A DNA stretch of 64,000 nt from positions 1-64,000 of the forward strand of contig PDZV01000004.1 in NCBI GenBank assembly GCA_002753135.1, written 5' to 3'. This document shows, in pieces, positions 21,501 through 29,973 of this stretch (positions within the stretch are counted from its first letter, which is position 1; every line of letters begins with the position of its first letter). Below the pieces are notes generated by a model that made no database searches, had not been told where the DNA came from, and saw nothing but the letters and a program-made list of their open reading frames with translations. Made by a program: the position numbers and the translations under genes. This DNA is from Magnetococcales bacterium WMHbinv6 (lineage in GTDB: Bacteria > Pseudomonadota > Magnetococcia > Magnetococcales > Magnetaquicoccaceae).

Positions 21501-21775
21501 TCCCCATTCTGCAAACGTTGATAGCTCTCTGCCCAGCTGCCATAGACAAATTCCAGCTTCCAACCATGTTTGGCTGCCGAATGTTCCAGCAAGTCGATAT
21601 AAAAACCTTTTATAACCCCATTTTTATCGGCAAAGACCCCCGGTTCGTTCTGGTATACACCCACCTTGACCACACGTTCCGAACCGTTATTGCCAGCCTC
21701 AGCGCTGGGCACAAAGCATCCGTGCAGGGCCAATCCCAATAATGCAGCGACGGTTAATTGACGAATCCATGACAT
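18530..21775 (-). CDS. Solute-binding / metallo-beta-lactamase / cyclic-nucleotide-binding fusion protein
   Basis: A 1081-residue multidomain protein. Residues 1-28 are a signal sequence (a weak lipobox-like LHGC lies at 17-20). Residues 35-245 are a family 3 periplasmic solute-binding domain (VGVYQNEPGVFADKNG, GFYIDLLE, PERAEQFDFSD). A membrane helix at 264-286 and a short basic/coiled stretch lead to a cytoplasmic part: an uncharacterised region (320-540), a metallo-beta-lactamase fold with the metal motif HTHAHDDH at 597-604, then two cyclic-nucleotide-binding-like beta-barrels (about 825-945, interrupted by a charged insert at 878-912, and 965-1065). The layout suggests a transmembrane receptor that couples periplasmic ligand binding to a metal-dependent hydrolase or redox domain. 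Neither ligand nor reaction can be named. It stands alone between convergent and same-strand neighbours. Confidence 0.8.
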   Translation of the reverse strand: MSWIRQLTVAALLGLALHGCFVPSAEAGNNGSERVVKVGVYQNEPGVFADKNGVIKGFYIDLLEHSAAKHGWKLEFVYGSWAESYQRLQNGEIDLQVAIAHTPERAEQFDFSDETAFSNWGQVYVWNPDLDALPKLKDKIIAGMKDDVYYTRFKALVAQLGIKIYPLDQVDYEAVLQAVADNDADAGIISRSAGMMLDKGFAAHKSPIVCCPMEIRFAAPKGRSADLLKALDGDLHEMKADSESLYYTSFNIWYEGGSKKTFPKWVLPVAASAAGMLVLLFVGNLLLRRQVRARTVELEKEIVIRQQAEVAMRAAMRNLLTLQVAPGVYWLQVPEAGLYILCGCPSEVVKHLMRRGFISNTSKDGVPFETGPNIILLSDVLVQNGGFANLAEFPVLQMLYRQGIIIPKHPNNTGIKPMLIGSSAQVRAQMDYIYRGNYGLISKEEILASGIDEELADIMMRIKLKFAFGTIRSPANFIDTLEVEDTPLEIRNGVTVERCGFNRYRFTFRGESTEVDLNLPPGVSYESPYPLGRHQLKQHHFAVIHTGEGDGWDVNRPSMGSMIMFRGRIYLIDASPGILQSLSALGLDINDVAGIFHTHAHDDHFGGLPALIQTDQRLHYFATPLVRASVSKKFAALMSLSEEKFANLFQIRDLVFDQWNDCDGLEVMPIYSPHPLETSLFLFRAWDEERNARTYAHWADLSAFKVLDGMVGDGPGQVPAAFMDKVKEDYLRPATLKKLDIGGGMIHGVAEDFRHDKSNRLILAHIARSLTTQEMEIGSESSFGAEDVLIPGDRDYRLDRAERYLQEIFPTAPLAEIRELLTSPVVDHNAGTIIRRGRRDNDDHERLDMIISGTVAYLNAAANVMNLLAFGSLIGGESLFGDQPERAEDQPVSKEGEAKTEAVSSHENDRRALCRRQWTYRTVSHCSVIQFSTEKMRDFLQRNGLMEQMEARMAKVSFLRKTWLFGEHTTPLTLGRIAGSMQRITLNGSGVVPLQEGPYLWLVEQGEVFFVDSKGQQLEVVHTGGFFGEQSYLDPQKSGWQFRHDQDVVLHCVRWERLLEVPIVYWKMLELFEKRQKQAAA

Positions 21776-21973
21776 AGTTTGCAGCGCTCCTTCCGTCGTA
21801 GAGCGGCGGGAGAGGGGGAATGGGAGATCGTAATATCAATTTCGGGGATCAGCCGATGGAAGGTTTTTATAGCACAGCCAAGGAGTTGCCCGCTAGAAAA
21901 AAACAGTGCCAAATACGCTATAAACCTAATTGCCAGGGCAATCACCGCAATAATAACGACAATGTTTTGTTAT

Positions 21974-22984
21974 TCACACGCGATAGTATTGGGTATACCA
22001 GGCAACAAATTGCTCAATACCGGTGCGAACCGTGGTCGAGGGTCGAAAACCGACCAATTTTTCCAATTCTTCGATATCAGCATAGGTATCCGGCACATCT
22101 CCGGGTTGCAGTGGCAGCAGTTGCAATTCGGCTTTTTTGCCTAATACCTCTTCCAAGGTTTGGATATAGACCATTAATGAAACAGGTTGATTATTGCCGA
22201 TATTATATAACCGCCACGGAACCATCCCCGCCGGTGCCGTTGCCGAACCACTGGCCGATTGTGCACTGTGGTGCCGTGGTGGTTGCTCCAATACCCGCAC
22301 CACCCCTTCAATAATGTCATCGATATAGGTAAAATCCCGCTGGTGCTGGCCATAATTGAAAACCGGAATCGGTTCACCGGCCAAAATTTTGCGCGTAAAA
22401 AGAAACAACGCCATGTCGGGCCGTCCCCAGGGACCATAGACGGTAAAAAAGCGCAGACCGGTCGCTGGCAGGCCATACAGATGGCTGTAGGTATACGCCA
22501 TCAGCTCATTGGACCGTTTGCTGGCCGCATACAGGGAGAGCGGTTGATCCACCCGGTCTCCCACCGCAAACGGTAAACGATTGTTGGCACCATAGACCGA
22601 ACTGGAGGAGGCATAGAGAAAATGGTCCACCGGATGGTGACGGCATCCCTCCAGCATATTGGTGAAACCGACAATATTGGTCTCAATGTAGGCGTGGGGA
22701 TTCTGTATGGAGTAGCGGACCCCGGCTTGGGCCGCCAAATGGACAACCCGCTGGAAACGGCCTTCGGCAAACAGGCGGGCGATGGCATCCCGATCGGCAA
22801 TATCCTGGCGCACAAAATGAAAGTTTGCCTCCTGCCGCAAACGCTGCAAACGTGCCTCTTTCAGGGAAACATCATAGTAGTCGTTAAGATTGTCCAAACC
22901 GACCACCTCTTCACCCCGCGCCAGCAGGCGCTTTGCCAAGTGAAAGCCGATGAACCCAGCCGCACCAGTAACCAGAATAGTCAT
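21974..22984 (-). CDS. NAD-dependent epimerase, UDP-glucuronate 4-epimerase-like
   Basis: Extended short-chain dehydrogenase acting on a nucleotide sugar for surface polysaccharide. From ATG 22984 it has 336 residues: the TGAAGFIG dinucleotide motif at 6-13, DNLNDYYD, the catalytic Ser/Thr region YASSSSVYG, the YAASK catalytic Tyr-Lys pair, and FFTVYGPWGRPDMA. The combination DNLNDYYDVSLKEARL resembles UDP-glucuronate 4-epimerases (CapI/LspL group) more than GalE. Upstream residues open to 23158 are not part of the fold. The substrate is inferred from family resemblance only. Confidence 0.85.
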   Translation of the reverse strand: MTILVTGAAGFIGFHLAKRLLARGEEVVGLDNLNDYYDVSLKEARLQRLRQEANFHFVRQDIADRDAIARLFAEGRFQRVVHLAAQAGVRYSIQNPHAYIETNIVGFTNMLEGCRHHPVDHFLYASSSSVYGANNRLPFAVGDRVDQPLSLYAASKRSNELMAYTYSHLYGLPATGLRFFTVYGPWGRPDMALFLFTRKILAGEPIPVFNYGQHQRDFTYIDDIIEGVVRVLEQPPRHHSAQSASGSATAPAGMVPWRLYNIGNNQPVSLMVYIQTLEEVLGKKAELQLLPLQPGDVPDTYADIEELEKLVGFRPSTTVRTGIEQFVAWYTQYYRV

Positions 22985-23163
22985 GCCTGTTCCCGTCTTG
23001 TCGTTGACTTGCCGATTGCTTTGATCCGCTTGTGATCCTCTCCCTGCACCGCCGGGTTTACCCTTGGCAATGCCTACGGAGGGGGCTACACTGTAGCGCA
23101 GATGGACCGGAGCGGTAAAGGTTCCGTTATGGTGCCAAGTTGCAATAATCAGGATCATCCTTG

Positions 23164-24588
23164 ATGGCAGAACACGATCAATCGCTCAGTGAAGCTGAGC
23201 AGCTTATCGCCCCAGCGGTATCCTCTTCGACACCGGCTCCCCTCCATTCCATGCGCCGGCCGGCCTGGAGTAATGCTGCCGAACAGTCGGTCCTGGGAGC
23301 CATTCTGCTCGACAGTACCACCTATGATCAGGTTGCCGATATTCTCCAAGCGGATGATTTTTATGCCGGGGCACACCGGGTCATCTTTCAGGCCATCAGC
23401 CACCTGCTGGACCATGGCGAACCAGCCGACCCGGTGACCCTGCAACAGCATTTGCACAAACAGGATGAGCTGCAAGCGGTCGGCGGCAGTGGCTATCTGG
23501 CCGAATTGATCGACACGGTACCCAGCACGGCCAATGCTGCAGCCTACGCCCGCCTGGTACGCGACAAATCCCTGTTGCGCGAACTGGCCAAACAGGCAAC
23601 CGCCATCATCGAATCGGTCTACCAAGGCAAAAATCTGCCGCTGGATAAACTGCTCGATGAGGCTGAACAACGTATCTTTGCCGTGGGCGAAGGCCGCAAT
23701 TATCGGACCGCCAACTATTTTTCCCTGAAATCGGTCTTGATGCCGGTGCTGCACGGCATCGAACAACAGATGAAACATAAAGGGACCGTCACCGGCGTGC
23801 CGACCGGTTTTGTCGATCTGGATCGCATGCTCTCCGGGTTGCAAAACTCTGATCTGTTGATTCTGGCAGGTCGTCCCTCGATGGGTAAAACCTCCTTTGC
23901 CATGAACATTGCTGCCAACGCTGCCGTGGATCATCAGGTGCCGGTGGCCGTCTTTTCCCTGGAAATGTCCAAAGAACAGCTGGTCTCCCGCATGCTCTCC
24001 TCTGCCGCCCGCATCGATGCACAAAAGTTGCGTACCGGCTGGCTCGATGAGCGGGATTACGGCCAACTGATCTCCATGGCCACCCGGCTATCCGATGCCC
24101 CCCTCTATATCGACGATACCCCGGCCATCTCCATCTCGGCCTTGCGGGCCAGGGCCCGGCGCATGCGTCGGGAACAAAAAATTCAACTGATTCTCATCGA
24201 CTATCTGCAACTGATGCAGGGGGAGATGAAAACGGAAAATCGCGTCCAGGAAATTTCACAAATCAGCCGTGGCCTGAAAGCCTTGGCCAAAGAGTTGAGT
24301 ATTCCGGTCATCGCCCTGTCGCAGCTTTCGCGCAAGCTGGAGGATCGGCCCAATAAACGCCCCATCCTCTCCGATCTGCGTGAATCGGGAGCCATCGAAC
24401 AGGATGCCGACGTGGTGTTGTTTGTTTTTCGTGAAGAGGTCTACAAGGAGAATGATCCGGCACTGACCGGTCTGGCGGAAATCATCGTCGCCAAACAGCG
24501 CAACGGTCCAACCGGCAAGGTCAAATTGACCTTCCAAAAGCAGTTTACCCGTTTTGAAAACCATGCGGACGCCCGTTTCGGCGGTTGA
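23164..24588 (+). CDS. dnaB: Replicative DNA helicase DnaB
   Basis: Hexameric 5'-3' fork helicase. N-terminal domain from about residue 28 (NAAEQSVLGAILLD), linker, then the RecA-like domain with Walker A GRPSMGKT (about 235-242), Walker B LILIDYLQLM and the downstream LSQLSRKLEDRPNKRP and QDADVVLF segments. The length, about 474 residues, is typical. A TTG precedes the ATG directly; the ATG (23164) is taken as the start. alr overlaps or abuts its stop. Confidence 0.97.
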   Translation: MAEHDQSLSEAEQLIAPAVSSSTPAPLHSMRRPAWSNAAEQSVLGAILLDSTTYDQVADILQADDFYAGAHRVIFQAISHLLDHGEPADPVTLQQHLHKQDELQAVGGSGYLAELIDTVPSTANAAAYARLVRDKSLLRELAKQATAIIESVYQGKNLPLDKLLDEAEQRIFAVGEGRNYRTANYFSLKSVLMPVLHGIEQQMKHKGTVTGVPTGFVDLDRMLSGLQNSDLLILAGRPSMGKTSFAMNIAANAAVDHQVPVAVFSLEMSKEQLVSRMLSSAARIDAQKLRTGWLDERDYGQLISMATRLSDAPLYIDDTPAISISALRARARRMRREQKIQLILIDYLQLMQGEMKTENRVQEISQISRGLKALAKELSIPVIALSQLSRKLEDRPNKRPILSDLRESGAIEQDADVVLFVFREEVYKENDPALTGLAEIIVAKQRNGPTGKVKLTFQKQFTRFENHADARFGG

Positions 24589-24593
24589 TCATC

Positions 24594-25733
24594 ATGCCCT
24601 ACACACAGCACACCTCTGGACGTCCCACCTGGCTGGAAATTGACCTGGATGCCGTTGCACACAATTTTCAGCGCGCCCGCGCCGCCGTCGCTCCAGCTAC
24701 CGGCATCTATCCGGTGGTCAAGGGGGATGGCTACGGACTGGGGGTGTTGCCCATCGCACGGCGACTGCTTGCCGCCGGTGCCAACGGTCTGTGTGTCGCC
24801 ACGGTCGAAGAGGCCAGCGAATTGCGCAAAGAGGGGATCACCCATCCGTTGATTCTGCTCTCCGGCCTCTCCGCCGGGGTGGAAGAGTCTGTTGCCGCCC
24901 TGGGTCTGCAACCCTTCGTCTTTGACCCGGCACAATTGGCACCCTTGAGTCAGGCTGCCCGCTCGCGTCCGTTGACCCTGTTTCTGAAAGTGTATACCGG
25001 CATGGGCCGCCTGGGGCTGCTGCCGGAGCAGTTGCCCGAGGCGCTGCGACTGCTGCGTACCCTGCCCGGCATCCGACTGGCTGGTCTGGTATCCCACCTG
25101 GCCTGTGCCGACCAACCGGAACACCCGGATAACCAGCGCCAGATAGATACGCTGCGTTCTCTCCTGACACAATACGGTTTGAGCCAAGGACAAACCTCTC
25201 TGGCCAACAGCGGTGCCATCCTGGCACGCCCCGACAGCCATTTTTCCTGGGTACGCCCCGGTATTCTGTTGTATGGCGCTTCGCCCTTTTTTCCCGCCAA
25301 TCAGGCGCAACAGATCGGTCTGCAACCGGTGGTCAGCTGGTATACGCGCATTGTGCAGCTGCGTTCCCTGCCTGCTGGCACCGCCATTGGTTACGGACAA
25401 ACCTTTGTCACCCAACACCCCTCGCTTATCGCCATTCTGCCGGTAGGCTACGCCGACGGCTACAACCGCCTGTTGGGTAATCGGGCCCAGGTGCTGCTGC
25501 ATGGTTGCCGCGTGCCAGTCATCGGCAGAGTCTCCATGGACAGCATTGCCATCGATGTCACCGGGCTGCCCGCTGTTGAAACCGGCACGCTGGTTACCCT
25601 GCTCGGTCGCGACGGCAACGAGGCGATCACCCTGGAAGAGATGGCTGCCTGGCGGCAAACCATCCCCTATGAAGTCATCACCAATCTGGGCAAACGGGTA
25701 GCAAAATATCCCATCAGCGCGCAATCGCTCTGA
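24594..25733 (+). CDS. alr: Alanine racemase
   Basis: PLP enzyme interconverting L- and D-alanine for peptidoglycan. The N-terminal barrel carries the PLP lysine in YPVVKGDGYGLG (the usual motif is VVKADGYGHG, so two positions vary), and the C-terminal half has the catalytic tyrosine in AIGYGQTF and the RVSMD motif. About 379 residues, normal length. The ATG (24594) lies 5 nt past the dnaB stop; a TTG at 24585 would overlap it. The pairing dnaB-alr is common in proteobacteria. Confidence 0.95.
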   Translation: MPYTQHTSGRPTWLEIDLDAVAHNFQRARAAVAPATGIYPVVKGDGYGLGVLPIARRLLAAGANGLCVATVEEASELRKEGITHPLILLSGLSAGVEESVAALGLQPFVFDPAQLAPLSQAARSRPLTLFLKVYTGMGRLGLLPEQLPEALRLLRTLPGIRLAGLVSHLACADQPEHPDNQRQIDTLRSLLTQYGLSQGQTSLANSGAILARPDSHFSWVRPGILLYGASPFFPANQAQQIGLQPVVSWYTRIVQLRSLPAGTAIGYGQTFVTQHPSLIAILPVGYADGYNRLLGNRAQVLLHGCRVPVIGRVSMDSIAIDVTGLPAVETGTLVTLLGRDGNEAITLEEMAAWRQTIPYEVITNLGKRVAKYPISAQSL

Positions 25734-25746
25734 AGCGGCCTCTCCC

Positions 25747-27951
25747 GTGTTTGCCCAAGTCGCGCTGCCGATTCCTCTCCGCTCACTGTTGACCTACTCT
25801 TTGCCGGCACCGCTCACGGCCACCCCTGGCACCCTGGTCCTGGTGCCGCTTGGGCAAACCCGGCAGGTCGGTGTCCTGTGGCAACTGTGCGAACAGCCCG
25901 CCTGGGAGGGAAACATCCGCCCCATTCTCGATGTTCTGGAAGAGCGCCCCCTGCTCAACGATGAGTTGCGCTACCTGTTGGCGTGGATGGCCAACTATTA
26001 TCTCTGCCCCATCGGTTCGATCATCGCTGCGGCCATGCCGGGCCATCTGCGCTTTGCAAAACGGCGACGCCTTGTCTGGAATGCGCTGCCAATTCCGGAT
26101 ACCCTTCCCGCCGCTTTGCTGCCGCTGGCCCAACGTCTGCAACAAAAAGGGGGGTTGGCCGAAGAGACCCTGGCCAAGCAGTGGTCGCGCCACACCTTGA
26201 AACAACAATTGCAACAACTGCAACAACTGGGTCTGATCCAGGTACAGGAGAGCTGGCATGGCAGACAGGAGGTTGCCAGCGCTGCCGTTGCTGCAACACC
26301 CCCTGTTGTCAACACAACGCCGCCCACCCTGACCGCAGAGCAGGCCCGGCAAGCCGTGCTGATCGAAGAGGCGTTGCAACAGCGTCGCTTTCAACCGTTT
26401 CTGCTGCACGGTATCACCGGCAGCGGCAAAACCGAACTCTATCTGCGTGCCGTCGCCCAGTGTCTGGCTCAACAGCGGCAAGCGCTGCTGCTGGTCCCGG
26501 AAATTGCCTTGACCCCGCAACTGATCCAACGTTACCAGGAGCGCTTTCAGGGCGGATTGGCCGTGTTTCACTCCCGTCTGAGTGAAACGCAACGCTTTGC
26601 CTATTGGCAACAGATTCGCGACGGACGGGCACAGGTGGTGATCGGTGCCCGCAGCGCCATCTTTGCCCCTTTTGCCGATCTCGGTCTGCTGGTGGTCGAT
26701 GAGGAGCATGATGGCTCCTACAAACAAGAAGGCAGCGTGCCCTACCAGGGACGTGACATGGCGGTGGTGCGGGCCCGTCGGGCGCAAGCGGTGTTGATTC
26801 TCGGCAGCGCCACCCCATCGCTGGAATCGTTGGCCAACGCCCAGCAAGGTCGCTATACCCTGTTGAGCCTGACACAACGGGCAACCGGTGCCTCTCTGCC
26901 ATCGATTGAAATGATTCCGACCGCAGAGGCCATCCGGCAACAACAGATGCGCTTTACCGATCTGTTGACCCCTGCCTTGCGTCAGGCCCTGCAAGAGACC
27001 CTGGCTGCCGGACAGCAAGCCTTGCTTTTTCTCAACCGGCGCGGTTTTGCCCCCTCTTTGTTGTGTCGTCGCTGCGGCCATGCCATCTCCTGCCCGCATT
27101 GCTCGGTCTCTTTGACCATGCACAAAGCCAAGCGGTTGTTGATCTGCCACTACTGTGATTACCGCCGCACCGTTTGTGATGTCTGTCCGTCATGCGGCCA
27201 ATTGAGTCTCTTTGCCTTTGGTCCGGGCACCGAACGGTTGGAAGAGGAGTTGACCGCCTTTCTCCCGGAGGCACGCATCGCCCGTCTGGATCGAGATACG
27301 GTTGCTTCCGGTCAGGTCGATCCGGAGCAGATTTTGACCGCCTTTCGCGATGGCAAGCTGGATGTGCTGCTGGGAACGCAAATGATTGCCAAAGGACACC
27401 ATTTTCCCGGCTTGACCCTGGTGGGGGTGGTACAGGCGGAGACCACCCTTTGTCAACCGGATTTTCGCGCGGCGGAACGCACCTTTCAACTGCTGACCCA
27501 GGTGGCCGGACGGGCCGGGCGGGAGGAGGGGAGTCCGGGACGGGTGTTGGTGCAAAGTTTTGATCCGGGTCACTACGCCCTGCAGGCGGTGCTGAATCAG
27601 GATGTGACCGCTTTTCTCAACACCGAGATGAACTATCGGCAGGAGGTGGGCTATCCCCCTTTTCTGCGCCTGGCCCTGCTGCGCATCTCCTCCCCCTCAC
27701 AGCAGGCAGGAGAAATGTTCGTGCGCACACTCAAAGCACAACTGCCAACTGACCAGCGGATCCAGTTGCTCGGCCCGGCACCGGCACCGCTGTTTAAATT
27801 GCGTAACCGCTATCGCTGGCAGCTGCTGATCAAGGAGCAACAGGCCAAACAACTGCATCCTGCCCTGCACGATCTGCTCCCCCTGGTCCACTCACTGGCC
27901 AGCCACTCCTTGCGTCTGGATTGGGATGTGGATCCCTACTCCTTTGTTTGA
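25747..27951 (+). CDS. priA: Primosomal protein N' (replication restart helicase PriA)
   Basis: 3'-5' superfamily 2 helicase that reloads DnaB at stalled forks. The 734-residue chain has the 3'-DNA-binding domain at the start (AQVALPIPLRSLLTYSLP), Walker A GITGSGKTE (about 222-230), the DEEH box in VVDEEHDGSYKQ, GSATPSLES, and the zinc-binding cysteines in CRRCGHAISCPHCS and CHYCDY...CPSCG. GTG start. It ends 13 nt before the end of the convergent ccmE. With dnaB it forms a small replication cluster. Confidence 0.97.
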   Translation: MFAQVALPIPLRSLLTYSLPAPLTATPGTLVLVPLGQTRQVGVLWQLCEQPAWEGNIRPILDVLEERPLLNDELRYLLAWMANYYLCPIGSIIAAAMPGHLRFAKRRRLVWNALPIPDTLPAALLPLAQRLQQKGGLAEETLAKQWSRHTLKQQLQQLQQLGLIQVQESWHGRQEVASAAVAATPPVVNTTPPTLTAEQARQAVLIEEALQQRRFQPFLLHGITGSGKTELYLRAVAQCLAQQRQALLLVPEIALTPQLIQRYQERFQGGLAVFHSRLSETQRFAYWQQIRDGRAQVVIGARSAIFAPFADLGLLVVDEEHDGSYKQEGSVPYQGRDMAVVRARRAQAVLILGSATPSLESLANAQQGRYTLLSLTQRATGASLPSIEMIPTAEAIRQQQMRFTDLLTPALRQALQETLAAGQQALLFLNRRGFAPSLLCRRCGHAISCPHCSVSLTMHKAKRLLICHYCDYRRTVCDVCPSCGQLSLFAFGPGTERLEEELTAFLPEARIARLDRDTVASGQVDPEQILTAFRDGKLDVLLGTQMIAKGHHFPGLTLVGVVQAETTLCQPDFRAAERTFQLLTQVAGRAGREEGSPGRVLVQSFDPGHYALQAVLNQDVTAFLNTEMNYRQEVGYPPFLRLALLRISSPSQQAGEMFVRTLKAQLPTDQRIQLLGPAPAPLFKLRNRYRWQLLIKEQQAKQLHPALHDLLPLVHSLASHSLRLDWDVDPYSFV

Positions 27952-27964
27952 CCGCAATCGGCCA

Positions 27965-28417
27965 TCAACGCAAACTTTTCAACATCGACTCTTTCGACTT
28001 GGCGATCCCTTCCTCGGTCATGTCGACCGGCACATAATCTTCGGAATGTTTGGCCAGGATGGTCGCCGCCTGAAAGGTTGCACCGGCCCGCCAGGTACCT
28101 TCGACAATGACACCCTGACCTTCCCGGAACAGATCCGGGGTCATCCCTTCATATTGCACCGGCAGCCGTTCGTTGTTATCGGCGACCAAAAAACGAATCT
28201 TCAAAGTTCCAGGCTCACGCACCAGGGAGCCCTCCTGCACCATGCCGCCGATACGCACCTTGCGCCCGTTCAGCTCATTGCCCTTGGCCATTATTTCGCT
28301 CGGCGTATAAAAATAGACCAAGGCACCGGTAAAGGAGGTGAATACCAGCATCGCCAAGGCACCACCCACCACCAACACGCTGCCGATCAGCAGCCACCGT
28401 CTGTTTTGACTGGTCAT
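27965..28417 (-). CDS. ccmE: Cytochrome c maturation heme chaperone CcmE
   Basis: Periplasmic heme chaperone that holds heme covalently between CcmABCD and the CcmF ligase. From ATG 28417 it has 150 residues: one N-terminal anchor (WLLIGSVLVVGGALAMLVF), the OB-fold region with VRIGGMVQEGSLVRE and PVQYEGMTPDLFREGQG, and the heme-binding histidine in ILAKHSEDYVP. The ATG overlaps the ccmD stop (ATGA). The usual downstream genes ccmF, ccmG and ccmH are not here. Confidence 0.96.
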   Translation of the reverse strand: MTSQNRRWLLIGSVLVVGGALAMLVFTSFTGALVYFYTPSEIMAKGNELNGRKVRIGGMVQEGSLVREPGTLKIRFLVADNNERLPVQYEGMTPDLFREGQGVIVEGTWRAGATFQAATILAKHSEDYVPVDMTEEGIAKSKESMLKSLR

Positions 28418-28551
28418 AGCGGTTCCTTCCCTTCTGCTTGCAACATGCGGCGCAAACGGCGCAAACGCAACGACCATAACAGTGCCGGTCCGGCCAACAA
28501 CAGCAACGCCAGCAGATAGACACTCAACACATATTCACTGTAATCAGCCAT
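28414..28551 (-). CDS. ccmD: Heme exporter protein CcmD
   Basis: A 45-residue single-span protein (MADYSEYVLSVYLLALLLLA, then a basic RLRRLRRML tail) that helps release holo-CcmE from CcmABC. The Y-aromatic start followed by one helix and an Arg-rich cytoplasmic tail is the CcmD pattern. It overlaps the ends of both ccmC and ccmE, so the three are translationally coupled. Confidence 0.92.
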   Translation of the reverse strand: MADYSEYVLSVYLLALLLLAGPALLWSLRLRRLRRMLQAEGKEPL

Positions 28552-29260
28552 GGCTCTGCTCCAACCGTTCCGTCTCCAGTGTCTCCCAAGCCCTGCGGGC
28601 TGCCACTTCACGACTTTTGACCATCAACAACCACGCTCCCAACAGAATAAAGGCCACCGACATCACCAGCAATGGCGGTAACAGATCACCGGTAATGGTC
28701 TGTTTGGCCGGTCCGGCAAAGGAGGGGGGTTGATGCAAGGTGCGCCACCATACCACCGAATAATGGATGATCGGCAGATCCACCGCCCCGATAATGGCCA
28801 ACACAGCTGTGGCGCGTGCCGCTTTGTGCGGATCCTCCAAAGCGTTGCGCAGCGCCATCAGCCCCATGAACAGAATCAACAAGACCAGCATGGAGGTCAA
28901 GCGGGCATCCCATGCCCACCAGGCACCCCACATCGGCTTGCCCCAGATCGAGCCAGAGGCCAGGGTCAGTGCCGTAAAGGCAGCCCCGACCGATACCGAT
29001 GCTTCGGCCAGAATGTCCCATGGTTCCTGACGACGCCACAGATACATGCCGCTGGCTACGGTCAGGAACAGGTAACTGAGCAGCGACATTTTTGCTGCCG
29101 GTACATGGATATATAAAATACGCACCGCGTCACCCTGTTGGTAATCCGCCGGTGCCGACAACACCAACCACAGCCCGGTCAGCAGCGTGAGCAGTGTCGC
29201 CACGAATACCACTCCGTGCCATTTACTAAACCATTTTATCATCGTTTCATCCGTTCTCAT
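28544..29260 (-). CDS. ccmC: Heme exporter protein CcmC
   Basis: Six-helix membrane protein of the heme-handling family that loads heme on CcmE. The tryptophan-rich WWAWDARLTS motif lies in the middle, with a conserved His before it (ILYIHVPAA) and another after it (PIIHYSVVWWRTLHQ). From ATG 29260 it is 238 residues; ATG 29242 is an alternative start. Overlaps ccmD by 8 nt. Confidence 0.95.
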   Translation of the reverse strand: MRTDETMIKWFSKWHGVVFVATLLTLLTGLWLVLSAPADYQQGDAVRILYIHVPAAKMSLLSYLFLTVASGMYLWRRQEPWDILAEASVSVGAAFTALTLASGSIWGKPMWGAWWAWDARLTSMLVLLILFMGLMALRNALEDPHKAARATAVLAIIGAVDLPIIHYSVVWWRTLHQPPSFAGPAKQTITGDLLPPLLVMSVAFILLGAWLLMVKSREVAARRAWETLETERLEQSHG

Positions 29261-29298
29261 CTCGCCAGGGGCAGCGCTTCCGTCGAAGCAAGCAGCTG

Positions 29299-29973
29299 CT
29301 ATTCTGTCACCAACCAACCGAAAGCCCAAGGGGCCAACGCCAAATAGACCAGATCAAAGATCACCAACAGACGCAACCAGGGCTCCACCTCGCCACCTGG
29401 CTGCAACAGGGCTGCCAACGCCTGCACACCGGCAATCAACAGCGGAGCCGTCAAGGGCAGCAGCAGCAGGGCCAACAAGGTTTCCCGGGAACGGGCCGTT
29501 TGGGTCATGGCTGCCAACAATACCCCCAAACCGGTCAAACCCAAGGTACCCAGCAACAAGATGCCGACAATGGCTGGCAACTGCCCCCAGACATCGACGT
29601 TGAACAAAACCAGAGTCAGCGGCAACAGAGCCAGTTCGACCAACAAGGTCAGCAGCAGATTGCCGGACCATTTGCCCAAAAACAGCACACCCCGGGGTAC
29701 GGCAGAGAGCAACAACCCCTCGAGGGCACCATCCTCCTCTTCTGCCTGAAACACCCGTCCCAACCCCATCAAGCTGGTAAACAGGATGGTCACCCATAAC
29801 AATCCAGGCAACAAGCGGGTCGCTTCCAGACGGTCCGGGTCAAAAGCTACCTGGAATACCACCAGCACGGCAATGGCAAAAAACAACATGGAAGAGAGGG
29901 TTGCCCGACGACGCCAATCGCCGACCACATCTTTCCAGGCAATCCGATAGGCTGCCCGCAACAGCTTGCTCAT
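29299..29973 (-). CDS. ccmB: Heme exporter membrane subunit CcmB
   Basis: Permease partner of CcmA in the cytochrome c maturation ABC complex. The 224-residue protein has six predicted helices and the conserved AEEEDGALEGLLLSAVPR segment near residues 76-93. The ATG overlaps the ccmA stop by 4 nt. Length matches the family. Confidence 0.95.
   Translation of the reverse strand: MSKLLRAAYRIAWKDVVGDWRRRATLSSMLFFAIAVLVVFQVAFDPDRLEATRLLPGLLWVTILFTSLMGLGRVFQAEEEDGALEGLLLSAVPRGVLFLGKWSGNLLLTLLVELALLPLTLVLFNVDVWGQLPAIVGILLLGTLGLTGLGVLLAAMTQTARSRETLLALLLLPLTAPLLIAGVQALAALLQPGGEVEPWLRLLVIFDLVYLALAPWAFGWLVTE

Noticed and set aside
24441-25724. 427-codon open frame on the minus strand opposite dnaB and alr
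   Set aside because: It is antisense to two clear genes, has low-complexity Gln/Gly-rich translation and no recognisable motif; it is a shadow of codon bias.
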